Source: Bradyrhizobium sp. NDS-1
Lineage (GTDB): Bacteria; Pseudomonadota; Alphaproteobacteria; Rhizobiales; Xanthobacteraceae
DNA length: 64,000 bases
Assembly (NCBI RefSeq): GCF_032918005.1
Contig: NZ_CP136628.1
Span: 7,177,501-7,241,500, forward strand
Direction of reading: 5' to 3'
The translations under genes and the position numbers were made by a program. How positions within the stretch are numbered: the stretch's first letter is position 1; each line of letters begins with the position of its first letter. The notes beneath the pieces are model-generated. The model was not told the origin of the DNA. It saw only the letters and a list, made by a program, of their open reading frames with translations, and searched no databases. Of the stretch, positions 52,393-63,567 are shown in pieces.

Positions 52393-53571
52393 TCACTCGC
52401 CGGGGACGAGCCGCCCGAGCGGCGGCTGCGCCGGACGCCGCAGCCGGCGGCGCGACAGATAGAGCAGGATGCCCGTGACCGCGAACAACGGCATCAGGAT
52501 CGCGGCAATCATGAACGCGAGCTTGCCGGGCCAGCCCAGGATTTCGCCGCGATGGATGTCGTAGATGGCCGCGATGATCGTTTCGCCAAAAGTCTTGTCG
52601 GCGTAGCGCTCCGCGGAGACCAGTTGCCCGGTGACGGCGTCGATGCGGAATTCATCGCGCGTGGTCTCCAGCAGCGACGCCTTGCCCCACGAGCGGATGC
52701 GGATCGCCGTGCCCGATCCCGCCGGCAGCGTCAGCAGAGCCTTGGAGAACCGAGCGCCTTCCTCGCGCTGGAACGTCATCCAGGCTTGATCGAATCCGAT
52801 CGGCGACGCCGGCTCTGCTCGGCCACCCGGCGACTTTGCGGGCATCTTCGCTGCGGCGACCTGGGGACGCGCCAGCAGCCAGGTTACGCCGTCCTTGTAC
52901 CATTCGAACGAGAAATACAGTCCGGTGAGCGTCATCGTCAGATAGACCGGCAGGACCCAGGTGCCGATCACGGTGTGCAGCGTCCGGTGCAGTCCGCGGC
53001 CGCTGAGCCCGAGATTCGGCTTCAGCCACATCTTCACGCTACCCGTGCGACGCGGCCAGCGCAGCACGAGGCCCGACACCAGCATGATGATGAGGCCGAT
53101 CGCGATGCTGCCGGTGATCGGGCGTCCCCAACCCTTGCCGTCGCCGGGAATCAGCAGCCAACGATGCAGCTGGCGCACGGTCGCGAAGAAGGCCTCGCCG
53201 CGGGGCGAGCCCAGGACGCGCGCATCATAGGGATCGACATAGAGCGAAGCGGGCCGGCCGCCCTGCTCGTCGCGGCCAAAGCGGACGTGGACCGCCGCCG
53301 ACGGATCGCTCGACAGCGTGACTGCCGCGACCTTGCCGAGATGCTGCCCCGCTTTCAACCGCGCCACCAGCTCATCAGGCATCAACGCCGGCGCCTGGCG
53401 CGGCGCGACCTGCATGATGCCGGCATTGAGATGATCGACGATCTCGTCCTCAAAACTCATGATCGCGCCGGTCAGCGCGATCAGGGACACCAGTAGCGCG
53501 AGGACCAGGCCCGCGATGGAATGAACCTGGAACAGGACCGCCTTGATCGTGTGTCCTAGCCGCACTGCCAT
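52393..53571 (-). CDS. PepSY-domain transmembrane protein of iron uptake
   Basis: This 392-residue protein has an N-terminal helix (VHSIAGLVLALLVSLIALTGAIMSFEDEI), a periplasmic PepSY region, the conserved RQLHRWLLIPGDGKGWGRPITGSIAIGLIIMLVSGLVLRWPRR core, and two further helices ending in a short basic tail. The H-x-x-x-G...H spacing fits heme or metal ligands seen in PepSY_TM ferric-siderophore reductases. Its start is 2 bases after the TonB receptor stop, so it most likely reduces Fe(III)-siderophore delivered by that receptor. Confidence 0.88.
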   Translation of the reverse strand: MAVRLGHTIKAVLFQVHSIAGLVLALLVSLIALTGAIMSFEDEIVDHLNAGIMQVAPRQAPALMPDELVARLKAGQHLGKVAAVTLSSDPSAAVHVRFGRDEQGGRPASLYVDPYDARVLGSPRGEAFFATVRQLHRWLLIPGDGKGWGRPITGSIAIGLIIMLVSGLVLRWPRRTGSVKMWLKPNLGLSGRGLHRTLHTVIGTWVLPVYLTMTLTGLYFSFEWYKDGVTWLLARPQVAAAKMPAKSPGGRAEPASPIGFDQAWMTFQREEGARFSKALLTLPAGSGTAIRIRSWGKASLLETTRDEFRIDAVTGQLVSAERYADKTFGETIIAAIYDIHRGEILGWPGKLAFMIAAILMPLFAVTGILLYLSRRRLRRPAQPPLGRLVPGE

Positions 53572-53573
53572 CG

Positions 53574-55904
53574 CTAGAACTTCACCGTTGCTGACAGCGA
53601 GACGCGACGCGCATCGCCGATGGCGACGTTCAGATTGTTGACGGCCGAGGAGTAGTAGACGGTGTCGAGCAGGTTCTTGACGTTGAACTGGTAGACCACC
53701 GGCGTGTTCTGGCGTTTCATCTCGTAGGTCGCGAAGATATCGGCGACGACATAGGACGGCAGGAAGAAGCTGTTGATGGAATCACCGGGGCGGTCGCCGA
53801 CATAACGCGCGCCGCCGCCGAGGCGGAGCTGACCGGGCAATGCGGTGCCGAAGTCATAGACCAGATAGAGCGAGGCGGTGTTCAGGGCGACGTTTTGCAG
53901 CTTCTTGCCGAGCAACGTCAGATCGTCGGACGCCGTCACGCGGGCATCGGTAAAGCCATAACTGCCGATCAAGGCCCAGCTGTCGGTGAGCCTGCCGGTC
54001 ACGTCCAGCTCGACGCCGCGCGAGCGGGCACGGCCGACGGTATGGAGCTCCACGATGCCCGCACTGTTGGTCTTCGTCGTCTGCACGTTCTTCTTGTCGA
54101 GATCGTAGAGCGCCAGCGTACCCGAGATGCGCTTGTTCAAATCGAACTTCACGCCGGTCTCGTACGACACGCCTTCCTCGGGCGCGACGTTGGAATCGAT
54201 CATCACGCCAATCGGCGCAATCGTCGAATTCGGCTTCAGTGATTGCGTGTAGCTCGCATAGAGCGATATCTGGTCAGTAAGCTTGAAGATGGCGCCGCCG
54301 AGCGGAAGCACCTTGTCCTGCGACACATTGGTGTTGGTGATGAACGGCTTTCCGCGGCCGGCGATCTGGTCGTAGTCCATGTAGCGCACGCCACCGACCA
54401 GCGCGAACCGCTCGGTAAGATGCAGAGTGTCCTGGAAGAACAACGACCACTGGCCGAGCTTGTCGGTCTGGGCACTATCGGGATTGGAGGCGGTCGTCCC
54501 GGGCCCGATCAAGCCGTAGACGGGATTGTAGACATTGAAGGCGGGAGTCGTCTGCCGGATCAAGGTGTCGCGGTAGATGGTACGATACTGACCGTCGCCG
54601 CCGAAGACCACGTCATTGCGCATGTTGCCCAGCCAGAAGCTGCCGGACATGTAGGACGTTCCATAGCTGACATTGCTGAGCGAGCCTCGCGTGCCGTCAT
54701 TGCTCCGCGTTTCGTTACCGGTCGTGAAGTTGATGCCGGTGATGCGGAGCTGGTTGGCGCTGAAGGTTTCGGTGTTGTAGCTGTAGCCGGCGTAGAGCTT
54801 CCAATCCTGGTTCAAGCGATGCTCGACCGAGGCCTGGATCAGGTCCGATGTCCCCCAAGTGTTGTTGAAGGGCTCATCCAGCCGGCGCGTCGCTGGCACC
54901 GCCAACGGTGCCTTGGTCACGGGATTGAAGGCCGTGCCGCGATCGAACGGATAAATGAACTCGCGGTGCTCGTAGTTGAGCTGGACCGTGGTGTCCTGGC
55001 CGTACCAGGCCAGCGACGGCGCGACCAGCATCTCGCGGTGACGGCCGAAATTACGCCAATAGTCCTCGCTGACGCCGTAGCCGATGAAACGATAGGCAAG
55101 GCCCTGATCGCCAATCGGACCGGTAACGTCGAGCAGGCCGTCCGCGCCGGTCTTCGAGGCACTGAAGGCCGATCCGAGCAGCGTGACGGAGCCGTGCTGA
55201 TAGAGCTCCGGACGCTTGCTGATGGTGTTGACGATGCCGCCGGGATCCATGATGCCGTAGAGCAGCGAGGCCGGCCCTTTCAGCACCTCGACGCTTTCGA
55301 CCGCGGGATTGAAGCTGCGGCCCTGCACCAGCGGCATGCCGTTGCGCATGATCGAGCCGTCGCGGTTGTCGCCGAAGCCGCGGCGGATCACGGCGTCCTG
55401 GCTGCCCGCCAGCGTATTGGTCTGGGTGATGCCGGAGACGTTGATGAGCGCATCATCGATGTTGCGCGGGAGCTGGTCCTTCAGCACCTGCTCAGGCACG
55501 ACGTTGACGGCCTGCGATGTGTCGAGCGGCGTGGCGCCGCTGCGCAGCGTCGTCGCGCTCGGCATCGCGCGGTAGCCGAGCCTGGCGGCCTGCTGCGCGG
55601 CGGCTTCCGCGGCCGCGCGCTCCGAGAGCGTTGGCGGCGCGGGGGCAGGATTGCGGGCGGATTGGCGGCGAGCGGCCTGCATGCGGCGTGGCGATTGCTC
55701 CGACGCACGTGCTGGCCTGGACCGCGGCGCCGGGGCTTCCACCGTCACCGGCGGCAGCGCCGACTGCGCCCGCCCGCTCGTGGTATGGGACGAAAATCCG
55801 GTGAGCAGCACGACTACACCGACGAAAAGACCTGCACGGCTCTCGCCGGCACGATGACGATGGCTGCCGCTACGCAGGCCATCCACGGAGGCACGCACTT
55901 TCAA
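53574..55904 (-). CDS. TonB-dependent siderophore receptor
   Basis: This 776-residue outer-membrane receptor has a signal peptide (AGLFVGVVVLLTGFSSHTTSGRAQS), a Pro/Arg/Ala-rich linker (50-110), the plug (VNVVPEQVLKDQLPRNIDDALINVSGITQTNTLAGSQDAVIRRGFG, then VEVLKGPASLLYGIMDPGGIVNTISKRP) and a 22-strand barrel ending in Phe (VSLSATVKF). The family is FhuE/FpvA-type ferric-siderophore receptors. The 5' end is uncertain: the open frame starts with TTG at 55904, and GTG codons at residues 3 and 7 are alternatives. The operon includes the PepSY gene. An Irr-box-like site lies 90 bases upstream. Confidence 0.92.
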   Translation of the reverse strand: MKVRASVDGLRSGSHRHRAGESRAGLFVGVVVLLTGFSSHTTSGRAQSALPPVTVEAPAPRSRPARASEQSPRRMQAARRQSARNPAPAPPTLSERAAAEAAAQQAARLGYRAMPSATTLRSGATPLDTSQAVNVVPEQVLKDQLPRNIDDALINVSGITQTNTLAGSQDAVIRRGFGDNRDGSIMRNGMPLVQGRSFNPAVESVEVLKGPASLLYGIMDPGGIVNTISKRPELYQHGSVTLLGSAFSASKTGADGLLDVTGPIGDQGLAYRFIGYGVSEDYWRNFGRHREMLVAPSLAWYGQDTTVQLNYEHREFIYPFDRGTAFNPVTKAPLAVPATRRLDEPFNNTWGTSDLIQASVEHRLNQDWKLYAGYSYNTETFSANQLRITGINFTTGNETRSNDGTRGSLSNVSYGTSYMSGSFWLGNMRNDVVFGGDGQYRTIYRDTLIRQTTPAFNVYNPVYGLIGPGTTASNPDSAQTDKLGQWSLFFQDTLHLTERFALVGGVRYMDYDQIAGRGKPFITNTNVSQDKVLPLGGAIFKLTDQISLYASYTQSLKPNSTIAPIGVMIDSNVAPEEGVSYETGVKFDLNKRISGTLALYDLDKKNVQTTKTNSAGIVELHTVGRARSRGVELDVTGRLTDSWALIGSYGFTDARVTASDDLTLLGKKLQNVALNTASLYLVYDFGTALPGQLRLGGGARYVGDRPGDSINSFFLPSYVVADIFATYEMKRQNTPVVYQFNVKNLLDTVYYSSAVNNLNVAIGDARRVSLSATVKF

Positions 55905-55990
55905 TCCACTTCACGTCAGGACATTGAAGTGTGCGCGTGTAACAGCCGGCGAGATCGAGGAGAACCGTGACCGAGCTTGAATCGCTCCAG

Positions 55991-56007
55991 TATGGAATCG
56001 TTCTAAG
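55991..56007 (-). promoter_or_regulatory. ICE/Irr-box-like site upstream of the siderophore receptor
   Basis: TATGGAA-TCG-TTCTAAG matches the rhizobial iron control element TTTAGAA-N3-TTCTAAA in 11 of 14 half-site positions. It lies 87 bases before the receptor start, where a promoter is expected. Irr is the global iron regulator in Bradyrhizobium. Confidence 0.55.
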
Positions 56008-56104
56008 AACGGACCGGCATTGAGCGGCAATCTCTAATTGGCCTCGCGTCGGCCGCGACACGCAGTACGCGAATCGCGGCGGCGTGTCGCGATGTCGTGC
56101 GGTC

Positions 56105-56989
56105 TCACGCGATGGCAGGCGCCATCAACTCGTCGAGCTTCCGCTTGAACGCGGAGCCGTCCGACAATGCGCGGAGCGGCGGGCGCACGCGCAACCACGC
56201 GGGGTCGCCGGTCTGCGCCGCAATGATGGCCTTCAGGGTCGCGAGGAACGACGGCGTCTTCAGCACGATATCGGCCGCAGCCTGCATGCGCGGTTCGACA
56301 TCCTTGCCGTCGATCATCGCCCTGACCAGCTCCGGCACGATGTTGGCCATGCCGCAGATGGTGCCCGCGCCACCGGCGGCGATCGCGCGGGCGATGTCGG
56401 TTTCGTTCCCGACGGTGATGGCCAGATCGGGAGCCGCGGCACGGAACGCCTGGAACTGCTTGAAGTCGCCGCTGGAATCCTTCAGGCCCGCGACCACCCT
56501 GCCGTAACGCTTGCGCAGGTTCGCGGCGACGCCGGTCGGGATCGCAACGCCCGAGATCTGCGGGATATGATAGAGATAGGCGCGCAACCGGTCGTCGGAG
56601 ACGCCGTCGATGATCGCGGCGAAGGCATCCTCGATGCCTTCAGCCGTGGCGCTGCGATCGAAGTAAGGCGGCAGCACCAGCACGTGACGCAGGCCGAGAC
56701 CGAGCGCGGCGCGCGCGAGCGCGATGCTGTCCGTGATGGCGGGGAAGCCGCCGCCGATGCCGATGCGTTCCGGCGCGACACCAGCCTTGAGCACGGCTTC
56801 GATGGTTGCAACGCGCTCGGTGACATTGAACGAGGTGCCCTCGCCGGTGGTGCCGAACAGCACGACGCCGTCGACACCCTTGCCGAAGAGCTGCTTGGCA
56901 TGAGCCGCGAGCTTTGCGGAATCCACGCTGCCGTCGGCCGCCAGCGGTGTCGCCGATGCCACCCAGAACCCGCGAATTGCCTCAGTCAT
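56105..56989 (-). CDS. DHDPS/NAL-family lyase divergent from an FAD oxidase
   Basis: This 294-residue TIM barrel starts at ATG 56987-56989 (AAAGGG seven bases ahead). It has GFWVASATPLAADGSVDSAKLAAHAKQLFGKGVDGVVLFGTTGEGTSFNVTE (GTTGE substrate loop), the catalytic Tyr in YLYHIPQISG and the Schiff-base Lys in VVAGLKDSSGDF. The residues are complete, so it is an active aldolase or dehydratase; 2-keto-3-deoxy sugar acids are more likely substrates than lysine precursors, because it faces a 2-hydroxyacid oxidase and a FadR-type regulator. Confidence 0.88.
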   Translation of the reverse strand: MTEAIRGFWVASATPLAADGSVDSAKLAAHAKQLFGKGVDGVVLFGTTGEGTSFNVTERVATIEAVLKAGVAPERIGIGGGFPAITDSIALARAALGLGLRHVLVLPPYFDRSATAEGIEDAFAAIIDGVSDDRLRAYLYHIPQISGVAIPTGVAANLRKRYGRVVAGLKDSSGDFKQFQAFRAAAPDLAITVGNETDIARAIAAGGAGTICGMANIVPELVRAMIDGKDVEPRMQAAADIVLKTPSFLATLKAIIAAQTGDPAWLRVRPPLRALSDGSAFKRKLDELMAPAIA

Positions 56990-57080
56990 CACACTGCCCT
57001 TTGCTTCGATCCCGAGCTAAGCCTCTGATCTCAAAGATCTTCCGAAGCCGGATCGGTCCTTGTTTTTGCTTTACTTTTTA

Positions 57081-57101
57081 TCTTGTACCTTACATACAAG
57101 A
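57081..57101. promoter_or_regulatory. Inverted repeat, likely GntR/FadR operator
   Basis: TCTTGTA (57081-57087) and TACAAGA (57095-57101) are exact inverse complements 7 bases apart, in the 174-base divergent gap between the DHDPS-family gene and the FAD oxidase. TTGTA...TACAA is the TNGT-N-ACNA pattern of the FadR subfamily. It would control both promoters. Confidence 0.6.
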
Positions 57102-57163
57102 AGCGCGCAAATCCTTTTCCGGTGTCACGGCGTATGGCGCAGCCAGATTTTGAGGAGGTTCGC

Positions 57164-58576
57164 ATGGACATGGTGACCCCGGCCGGGCGCCCCGACCAAT
57201 TGCTCGGCGCCCTGCGCGACAAGCTCGGCGCAGCGGCGGTGCTTGTCGGCACCGACGTGCCGGCGCGCAATTGCAACGACTGGAGCGCGAGCCTGCCGCA
57301 GACGCCGCTCGCGGTGATCCGCCCCGTGGATGCGCAAGGTGTCGCCGACGCGATTCTGACCTGCCGGCAGGCGCATCTGCCGTTCGTGCCGCAGGGCGGC
57401 TTGACCGGACTGTGCCGCGGCGCCTCGCCCGAGGCCGGCTGGGTCGCGATCTCGCTGGAACGCATGACCGGCATCGAGGAGATCGATCCTGCCTCGATGA
57501 CGATGACCGTGAAGGCAGGCACGCCGCTCGAGACAATTCAGAAAGCCGCGGATGAAGCCGGCTTCTTCTTTCCGCTCGACCTCGGCTCGCGCGGCTCCTG
57601 CGCGATCGGCGGCAATCTCTCGACCAATGCCGGCGGCAACCGCGTGATCCGCTACGGCATGACGCGCGAGCTGGTGCTCGGTCTCGAAGTGGTGCTGCCC
57701 GACGGCACCGTCATCACCAGCCTCAACAAGCTGATGAAGAACAACGCCGGCTACGATCTGAAGCATCTGTTCATCGGCTCGGAAGGCACGCTCGGCATCA
57801 TCACCCGCGTGGTGTTGAAACTGTTTCCGAAGCCGCGCTCGACCATGGCTGCGCTCTGTGCGCTGAAGGACTATGCCGCGGTGGTCGCGCTGCTCGGCGC
57901 GGCGCGCAGCGGGCTCGGCCCGCTGCTGTCGGCGTTCGAAGTGATGTGGCCGGACTATTGGGACGTGATCACGACCCGCGCCGGCGTGAAGCCGCCGGTC
58001 ACCGCAGGTCACGGCCTCTACGTGCTGGTCGAGGCGCAGGGCACCGACGAGAGCGTCGACGCGCCGCGCTTCCAGGCCTGGCTCGAAGAGCTGATGGAGC
58101 GCGGGCTGCTGGCGGATGCCGCCGTGGCGCAATCGCTGGCGCAGACGCAGGCCTTCTGGCGCGTGCGCGACATCTGCGCCGAGTTCGGCCAGGTGCTGGG
58201 CCCGCACATCTCCTATGATATTGGCCTTGCCGTGGCGCGGATGGACGAGTTCGCCACGCGCTGCAAGGCCGCGCTGGCTTCCGGCATCGAGGGCTGCGAG
58301 AGCGTCTATTACGGCCATATCGGCGACGGCAATCTGCATCTCGTCTCCTGGGTCACCGGCCTTCCCGTCGAGCAGCAGCCGAAGGAGGAGATGGATACGA
58401 TCATCTACGGTCTGGTGCGCGAGCTGGGGGGCAGCGTCTCGGCCGAGCACGGCATCGGCACGCTGAAGAAGAAGTGGCTGGGACATGCCAGGAGCGAGGC
58501 CGAGATCGCTCTGATGCGGACACTGAAGGCGGCGCTCGATCCTGACCATCTGCTCAATCCCGGCAAAGTCGTCTGA
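57164..58576 (+). CDS. FAD-binding 2-hydroxyacid dehydrogenase (GlcD/D-2-hydroxyglutarate dehydrogenase-like)
   Basis: This 470-residue flavoenzyme starts at ATG 57164 behind GAGGAGG; an upstream ATG at 57134 lacks a site. It has an FAD_binding_4 domain (VPQGGLTGLCRG, GSRGSCAIGGNLSTNAGGNRVIRYGMTRELVLGLEVVLPDG, FIGSEGTLGIITRVVLKLFP) and the C-terminal oxidase domain (YYGHIGDGNLHLVSW metal-binding motif, EHGIGTLKKKWL). It oxidises a D-2-hydroxy acid to the 2-oxo acid, passing electrons to the respiratory chain or an electron-transfer flavoprotein. Eight bases upstream of the GntR gene. Confidence 0.9.
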   Translation: MDMVTPAGRPDQLLGALRDKLGAAAVLVGTDVPARNCNDWSASLPQTPLAVIRPVDAQGVADAILTCRQAHLPFVPQGGLTGLCRGASPEAGWVAISLERMTGIEEIDPASMTMTVKAGTPLETIQKAADEAGFFFPLDLGSRGSCAIGGNLSTNAGGNRVIRYGMTRELVLGLEVVLPDGTVITSLNKLMKNNAGYDLKHLFIGSEGTLGIITRVVLKLFPKPRSTMAALCALKDYAAVVALLGAARSGLGPLLSAFEVMWPDYWDVITTRAGVKPPVTAGHGLYVLVEAQGTDESVDAPRFQAWLEELMERGLLADAAVAQSLAQTQAFWRVRDICAEFGQVLGPHISYDIGLAVARMDEFATRCKAALASGIEGCESVYYGHIGDGNLHLVSWVTGLPVEQQPKEEMDTIIYGLVRELGGSVSAEHGIGTLKKKWLGHARSEAEIALMRTLKAALDPDHLLNPGKVV

Positions 58577-58584
58577 GAGAGCAG

Positions 58585-59265
58585 ATGCGCTCGCTCAAGC
58601 TCGACACGCCGAAATCACTGTCGCAGCGGGTGATGCAGCGGTTGCGGCAGGCGATCATCGAGGGCGAGTTCACCCTGGGCGCCGCCATCTCCGAGGAGAT
58701 GGTGGCCAATTCCTTCGGCGTCAGCCGCACGCCGGTGCGCGAGGCGATGGGCCTGTTGCAAGCGCAAGGCCTCGTGGTGATCCGCCCGCAGGTCGGCAGC
58801 TTTGTGTTCACGCCGAGCGCGGAGGACATCAATGCGCTCTGCACCTTCCGCATCGCGCTCGAACCCAGGGCGGCCGAGCTCGCCTATCGCTGCGATCGCG
58901 ACGGTGCGGCCGCCGCGATGAGCGATGCGATCGCCGCAATGGAGCCGGCGGTCGCGGCGAAGGACAACATCGCCTATGGCCGCGCCGATGCGGCCTTTCA
59001 CGAGGCGCTGTTCACCCATTGCGGCAACCGCTACCTCGCCGAATCCTATCAACTTGTCTCCGGCCGCGTCGCCGCGCTCCGCACCAATCTGACCTCGCCG
59101 ATCGACGTGCGCACCCGCACCTCGTTCGACGAGCACCGCAAGCTTCTCGATTTGTTCGCGCGCGGCGACCTCGCCGCCTTCGAGGAGTTGATGACCACGC
59201 ATATCACCAATTCGGGGCTGGTCTATGCCAGGGCTTTGAAGGTCGAGACATCTAAGGTGGATTGA
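58585..59265 (+). CDS. GntR/FadR-type transcriptional regulator
   Basis: This 226-residue FadR-subfamily regulator has an N-terminal winged helix (SLSQRVMQRLRQAIIEGEFTLGAAISEEMVANSFGVSRTPVREAMGLLQAQGLVVIRPQVGSFV) and a C-terminal FCD all-helical effector domain with a possible metal site (DAAFHEALF, DEHRKLL, TTHITNSG). It follows the FAD oxidase in the same operon and probably represses it and the divergent aldolase through the inverted repeat at 57081-57101. Confidence 0.9.
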   Translation: MRSLKLDTPKSLSQRVMQRLRQAIIEGEFTLGAAISEEMVANSFGVSRTPVREAMGLLQAQGLVVIRPQVGSFVFTPSAEDINALCTFRIALEPRAAELAYRCDRDGAAAAMSDAIAAMEPAVAAKDNIAYGRADAAFHEALFTHCGNRYLAESYQLVSGRVAALRTNLTSPIDVRTRTSFDEHRKLLDLFARGDLAAFEELMTTHITNSGLVYARALKVETSKVD

Positions 59266-59271
59266 GCGCGG

Positions 59272-59436
59272 CTATTTCGCGTCCTTCGATCCCGGCCTGT
59301 CCAGAAAATCCAGCGCGGTGTTGATCTGCTCGAGCTGGTGCTCGATCTTGTCGCGATCCTCGACCGATGGCGCCTTTTCGAGCTGCTCCACGAGTTTCTG
59401 CTTCCGCAACAGCAGGTTCTCTATGACTGTACTCAC
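59272..59436 (-). CDS. Small coiled-coil hypothetical protein
   Basis: This 54-residue protein starts at GTG 59434-59436 (VSTVIENLLLRKQKLVEQLEKAPSVEDRDKIEHQLEQINTALDFL). Two heptad-like helices separated by AP-S would form a helical hairpin. GGGGGAG lies a few bases ahead of the GTG. No family is known. It converges with the GntR gene, 6 bases apart. Confidence 0.55.
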   Translation of the reverse strand: MSTVIENLLLRKQKLVEQLEKAPSVEDRDKIEHQLEQINTALDFLDRPGSKDAK

Positions 59437-59561
59437 GGCTCCCCCACGCCAGAGGCGAACGTTGCCAGCGCGCGCGAGCCGGGCCCGCCGCAACCCCTCC
59501 ATCAGAATGTTCACGACACCGGATGGTTCCTGCGGATGAACCGGGACGCGTGCGGATGGAA

Positions 59562-60506
59562 CTAGCGGCGGAGGCTGGCCCAGACGCCGCCCAGGATCAG
59601 CAAACCGCCGAAGAGATGGATCAGCTTCGGCGGTTCGCCGAGGATGGCGAAAGACAGCAGCGCGCTCGCGATCGGCCCGAGATAGAGCACGAGCGAGGTC
59701 CGCACCGAGCCGAACTTGCCGCCGAGCCAGGCAAAGCCGGCATAGGCGAGCAGGCCGGGAACGATCCCGGCGAAGACATAGGCCGAGAGCGCCTTGGTGC
59801 TGAAGACCTGCCCCGGCGACGCCCACATCTCTATGGCCGCGAGCGGCAGCGAGAACAGCGCGCCCGCGCCGGAGAACAGGCTGATGCGTGCCAACAGCGA
59901 GGCCTTCGGCGCGGCGCGCGATTGCAGCAGCGTGTAGCCGGACCAGCCGAGCATGGCGATCACGACGAGGCCGTCGCCTGCCGCGGTCTGAAGCTCGATC
60001 AGCGTCTGCGGATGGCCGCCGGAGATGATCAGCAGCGCACCGGCGAGCGCGAGTGCCGTGCCGAGCCATTGCAGCGGGCCGACATGCTCGATGCCGCGCA
60101 CGGCCGAAATCAGCAGCACCGTGATCGGCGACAGCGCCATGATCAGCGCGATGTGGATCGCCGTCGTCGATACGCCCGCGGCATAGACCGGACCGCCGCA
60201 CAGGAACATGCCCATGAATCCGGCAGCGAGGATGGGCCAGATGCTCCCGGCCAGCGTCACGCGGCCATCGCGGATCTCCTTGAGCGCGATCGGCGCGAGC
60301 CCGATGGCGACGATGCTCCAGCGGAAGAAGGCGAGCGCGAAGGGCGGGACCGAGCCGGCAAGTCCGCGCGCCAGAATTTGATTGGAGGCCTGCGCGGTCG
60401 CCACCAGGATGAAGCCGATCAGCGCGACCGCGCCAAGCCAGGCGTGCGTGGACGGTGATGCACCGGTGCTCGCGCCACGACCGCCGTCAGAGGTTCCCTT
60501 GCCCAT
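59562..60506 (-). CDS. EamA-family (DMT) transporter
   Basis: This 314-residue inner-membrane protein has ten hydrophobic helices arranged as two EamA repeats (ASNQILARGLAGSVPPFALAFFRWSIVAIGLAP in the first; ISLFSGAGALFSLPLAAIEM and GGKFGSVRTSLVLYLGPIASALLSFAILGEPPKLIHLFGGLLILGGVWAS in the second). The second repeat ends in the conserved EP-x-x-x-x-x-x-GG loop. It exports or imports an unknown metabolite. It begins 20 bases inside the end of the small membrane protein gene. Confidence 0.9.
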   Translation of the reverse strand: MGKGTSDGGRGASTGASPSTHAWLGAVALIGFILVATAQASNQILARGLAGSVPPFALAFFRWSIVAIGLAPIALKEIRDGRVTLAGSIWPILAAGFMGMFLCGGPVYAAGVSTTAIHIALIMALSPITVLLISAVRGIEHVGPLQWLGTALALAGALLIISGGHPQTLIELQTAAGDGLVVIAMLGWSGYTLLQSRAAPKASLLARISLFSGAGALFSLPLAAIEMWASPGQVFSTKALSAYVFAGIVPGLLAYAGFAWLGGKFGSVRTSLVLYLGPIASALLSFAILGEPPKLIHLFGGLLILGGVWASLRR

Positions 60507-60774
60507 GGATCAATCGGATATCCGATGTCTGCGGCGGTGAGAACCCCGACGACGGCTCGTCCATATGCATATGAGGCACGCGCACCATTCCGGAAGGCGC
60601 GGAGGTGCTAGCGAGGAGAACCGGCACGATGGGGGTGCGGGTGATCGAGAGCGAGAACACCGCGAGCAGCGCGCACAGCATGCAGAGCCTCATCCGCACC
60701 GTCCGACGATCGGTGATCGGCAGGAACAGGAAGAACAACATCGCCAGGATCAGCAGCGCATCGACCAGCAACAT
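60487..60774 (-). CDS. Small membrane-anchored protein overlapping an EamA gene
   Basis: This 95-residue protein starts at ATG 60774 after AGGAGAG, the best binding site in the neighbourhood. Residues 1-20 and 33-47 are hydrophobic; the rest is a polar tail with HMHMDEPSSG. No family is known. The stop lies 20 bases inside the EamA gene start, so translation is likely coupled. Confidence 0.6.
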   Translation of the reverse strand: MLLVDALLILAMLFFLFLPITDRRTVRMRLCMLCALLAVFSLSITRTPIVPVLLASTSAPSGMVRVPHMHMDEPSSGFSPPQTSDIRLIHGQGNL

Positions 60775-60981
60775 GGGGCTCTCCTAGAGGACTGGAGTGA
60801 GCATGACGCGACGGCACCGGCTGTTATGTGGACGGCGTCACACACCTGCCGCCGCTGGTCGGGGAGGAGACGGTAGGCGCTGGCGAACCCGTTAACGCAG
60901 CGCATGGGCGGCTGGGGAACCGCGATCTTTCACGCGTCCGTCGGTTGTATTCGCAGGCCCGGAGTCCTATGCCTACGCCCC

Positions 60982-63003
<2,022 letters not shown>

Positions 63004-63018
63004 CGGGCCGATCGCCTG

Positions 63019-63312
63019 CTAGAGACCGAGCACCACCTCGCCCGAAACGGCATCCGTCACACCGCGGCCGTTGCCCTGGTCCTCGAGCACCGACCTGAAA
63101 CTATCGAGGGTCTTGATCATTGCTGGTCGTGCCGCGAGCAGCGCATCCTGGCTGGACCATGTGCCGATGAGGCAGAAGGTCTGCTCGCCGGTCTTGATGA
63201 TGACGCCATGCTCGAGGCCAGGCCATTTGGCCTTGCCGTTCCGGTGCGCGTCGAGGAAGGCGGCTTCCTCGCCCGGCTTCACCCTGAACTTCACCACATT
63301 GTAAACCTGCAT
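63019..63312 (-). CDS. Antibiotic biosynthesis monooxygenase (ABM)-like dimeric alpha/beta protein
   Basis: This 97-residue protein starts at ATG 63310-63312 with GGAGG ahead. It has a ferredoxin-like fold pattern: MQVYNVVKFRVKPGEEAAFLDAH, KWPGLEHGVIIKTGEQTFCLIGTWSSQDALLAARPAMIKTLDSFRSVLED. That fits a dimeric alpha-beta barrel of the ABM superfamily. Some members oxidise quinols, many have no known reaction. It is convergent with ygiQ. Confidence 0.7.
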   Translation of the reverse strand: MQVYNVVKFRVKPGEEAAFLDAHRNGKAKWPGLEHGVIIKTGEQTFCLIGTWSSQDALLAARPAMIKTLDSFRSVLEDQGNGRGVTDAVSGEVVLGL

Positions 63313-63567
63313 GATGCGCCTCCAAAAAATGGATGGATGAAAACCGGCGCCGCGCGAGGTGAGGGACAAAAAGTCCACGCGGTGTCCGGCTGATTGTTGT
63401 CCTCGCGCGCGGCGGCGTCACCGTGACAAATCAGCATGGCGGCCTCGGTCCTTGGGCTCACCGAAACAAAAAAGTCGAAAACAACCCCATGCACAGTAGC
63501 CGGCATGAGCGGGATCAATGGGTTAGCGCGCAGCAAAATCGGGGGATTGTCATCGGGCCTTGGCCAT

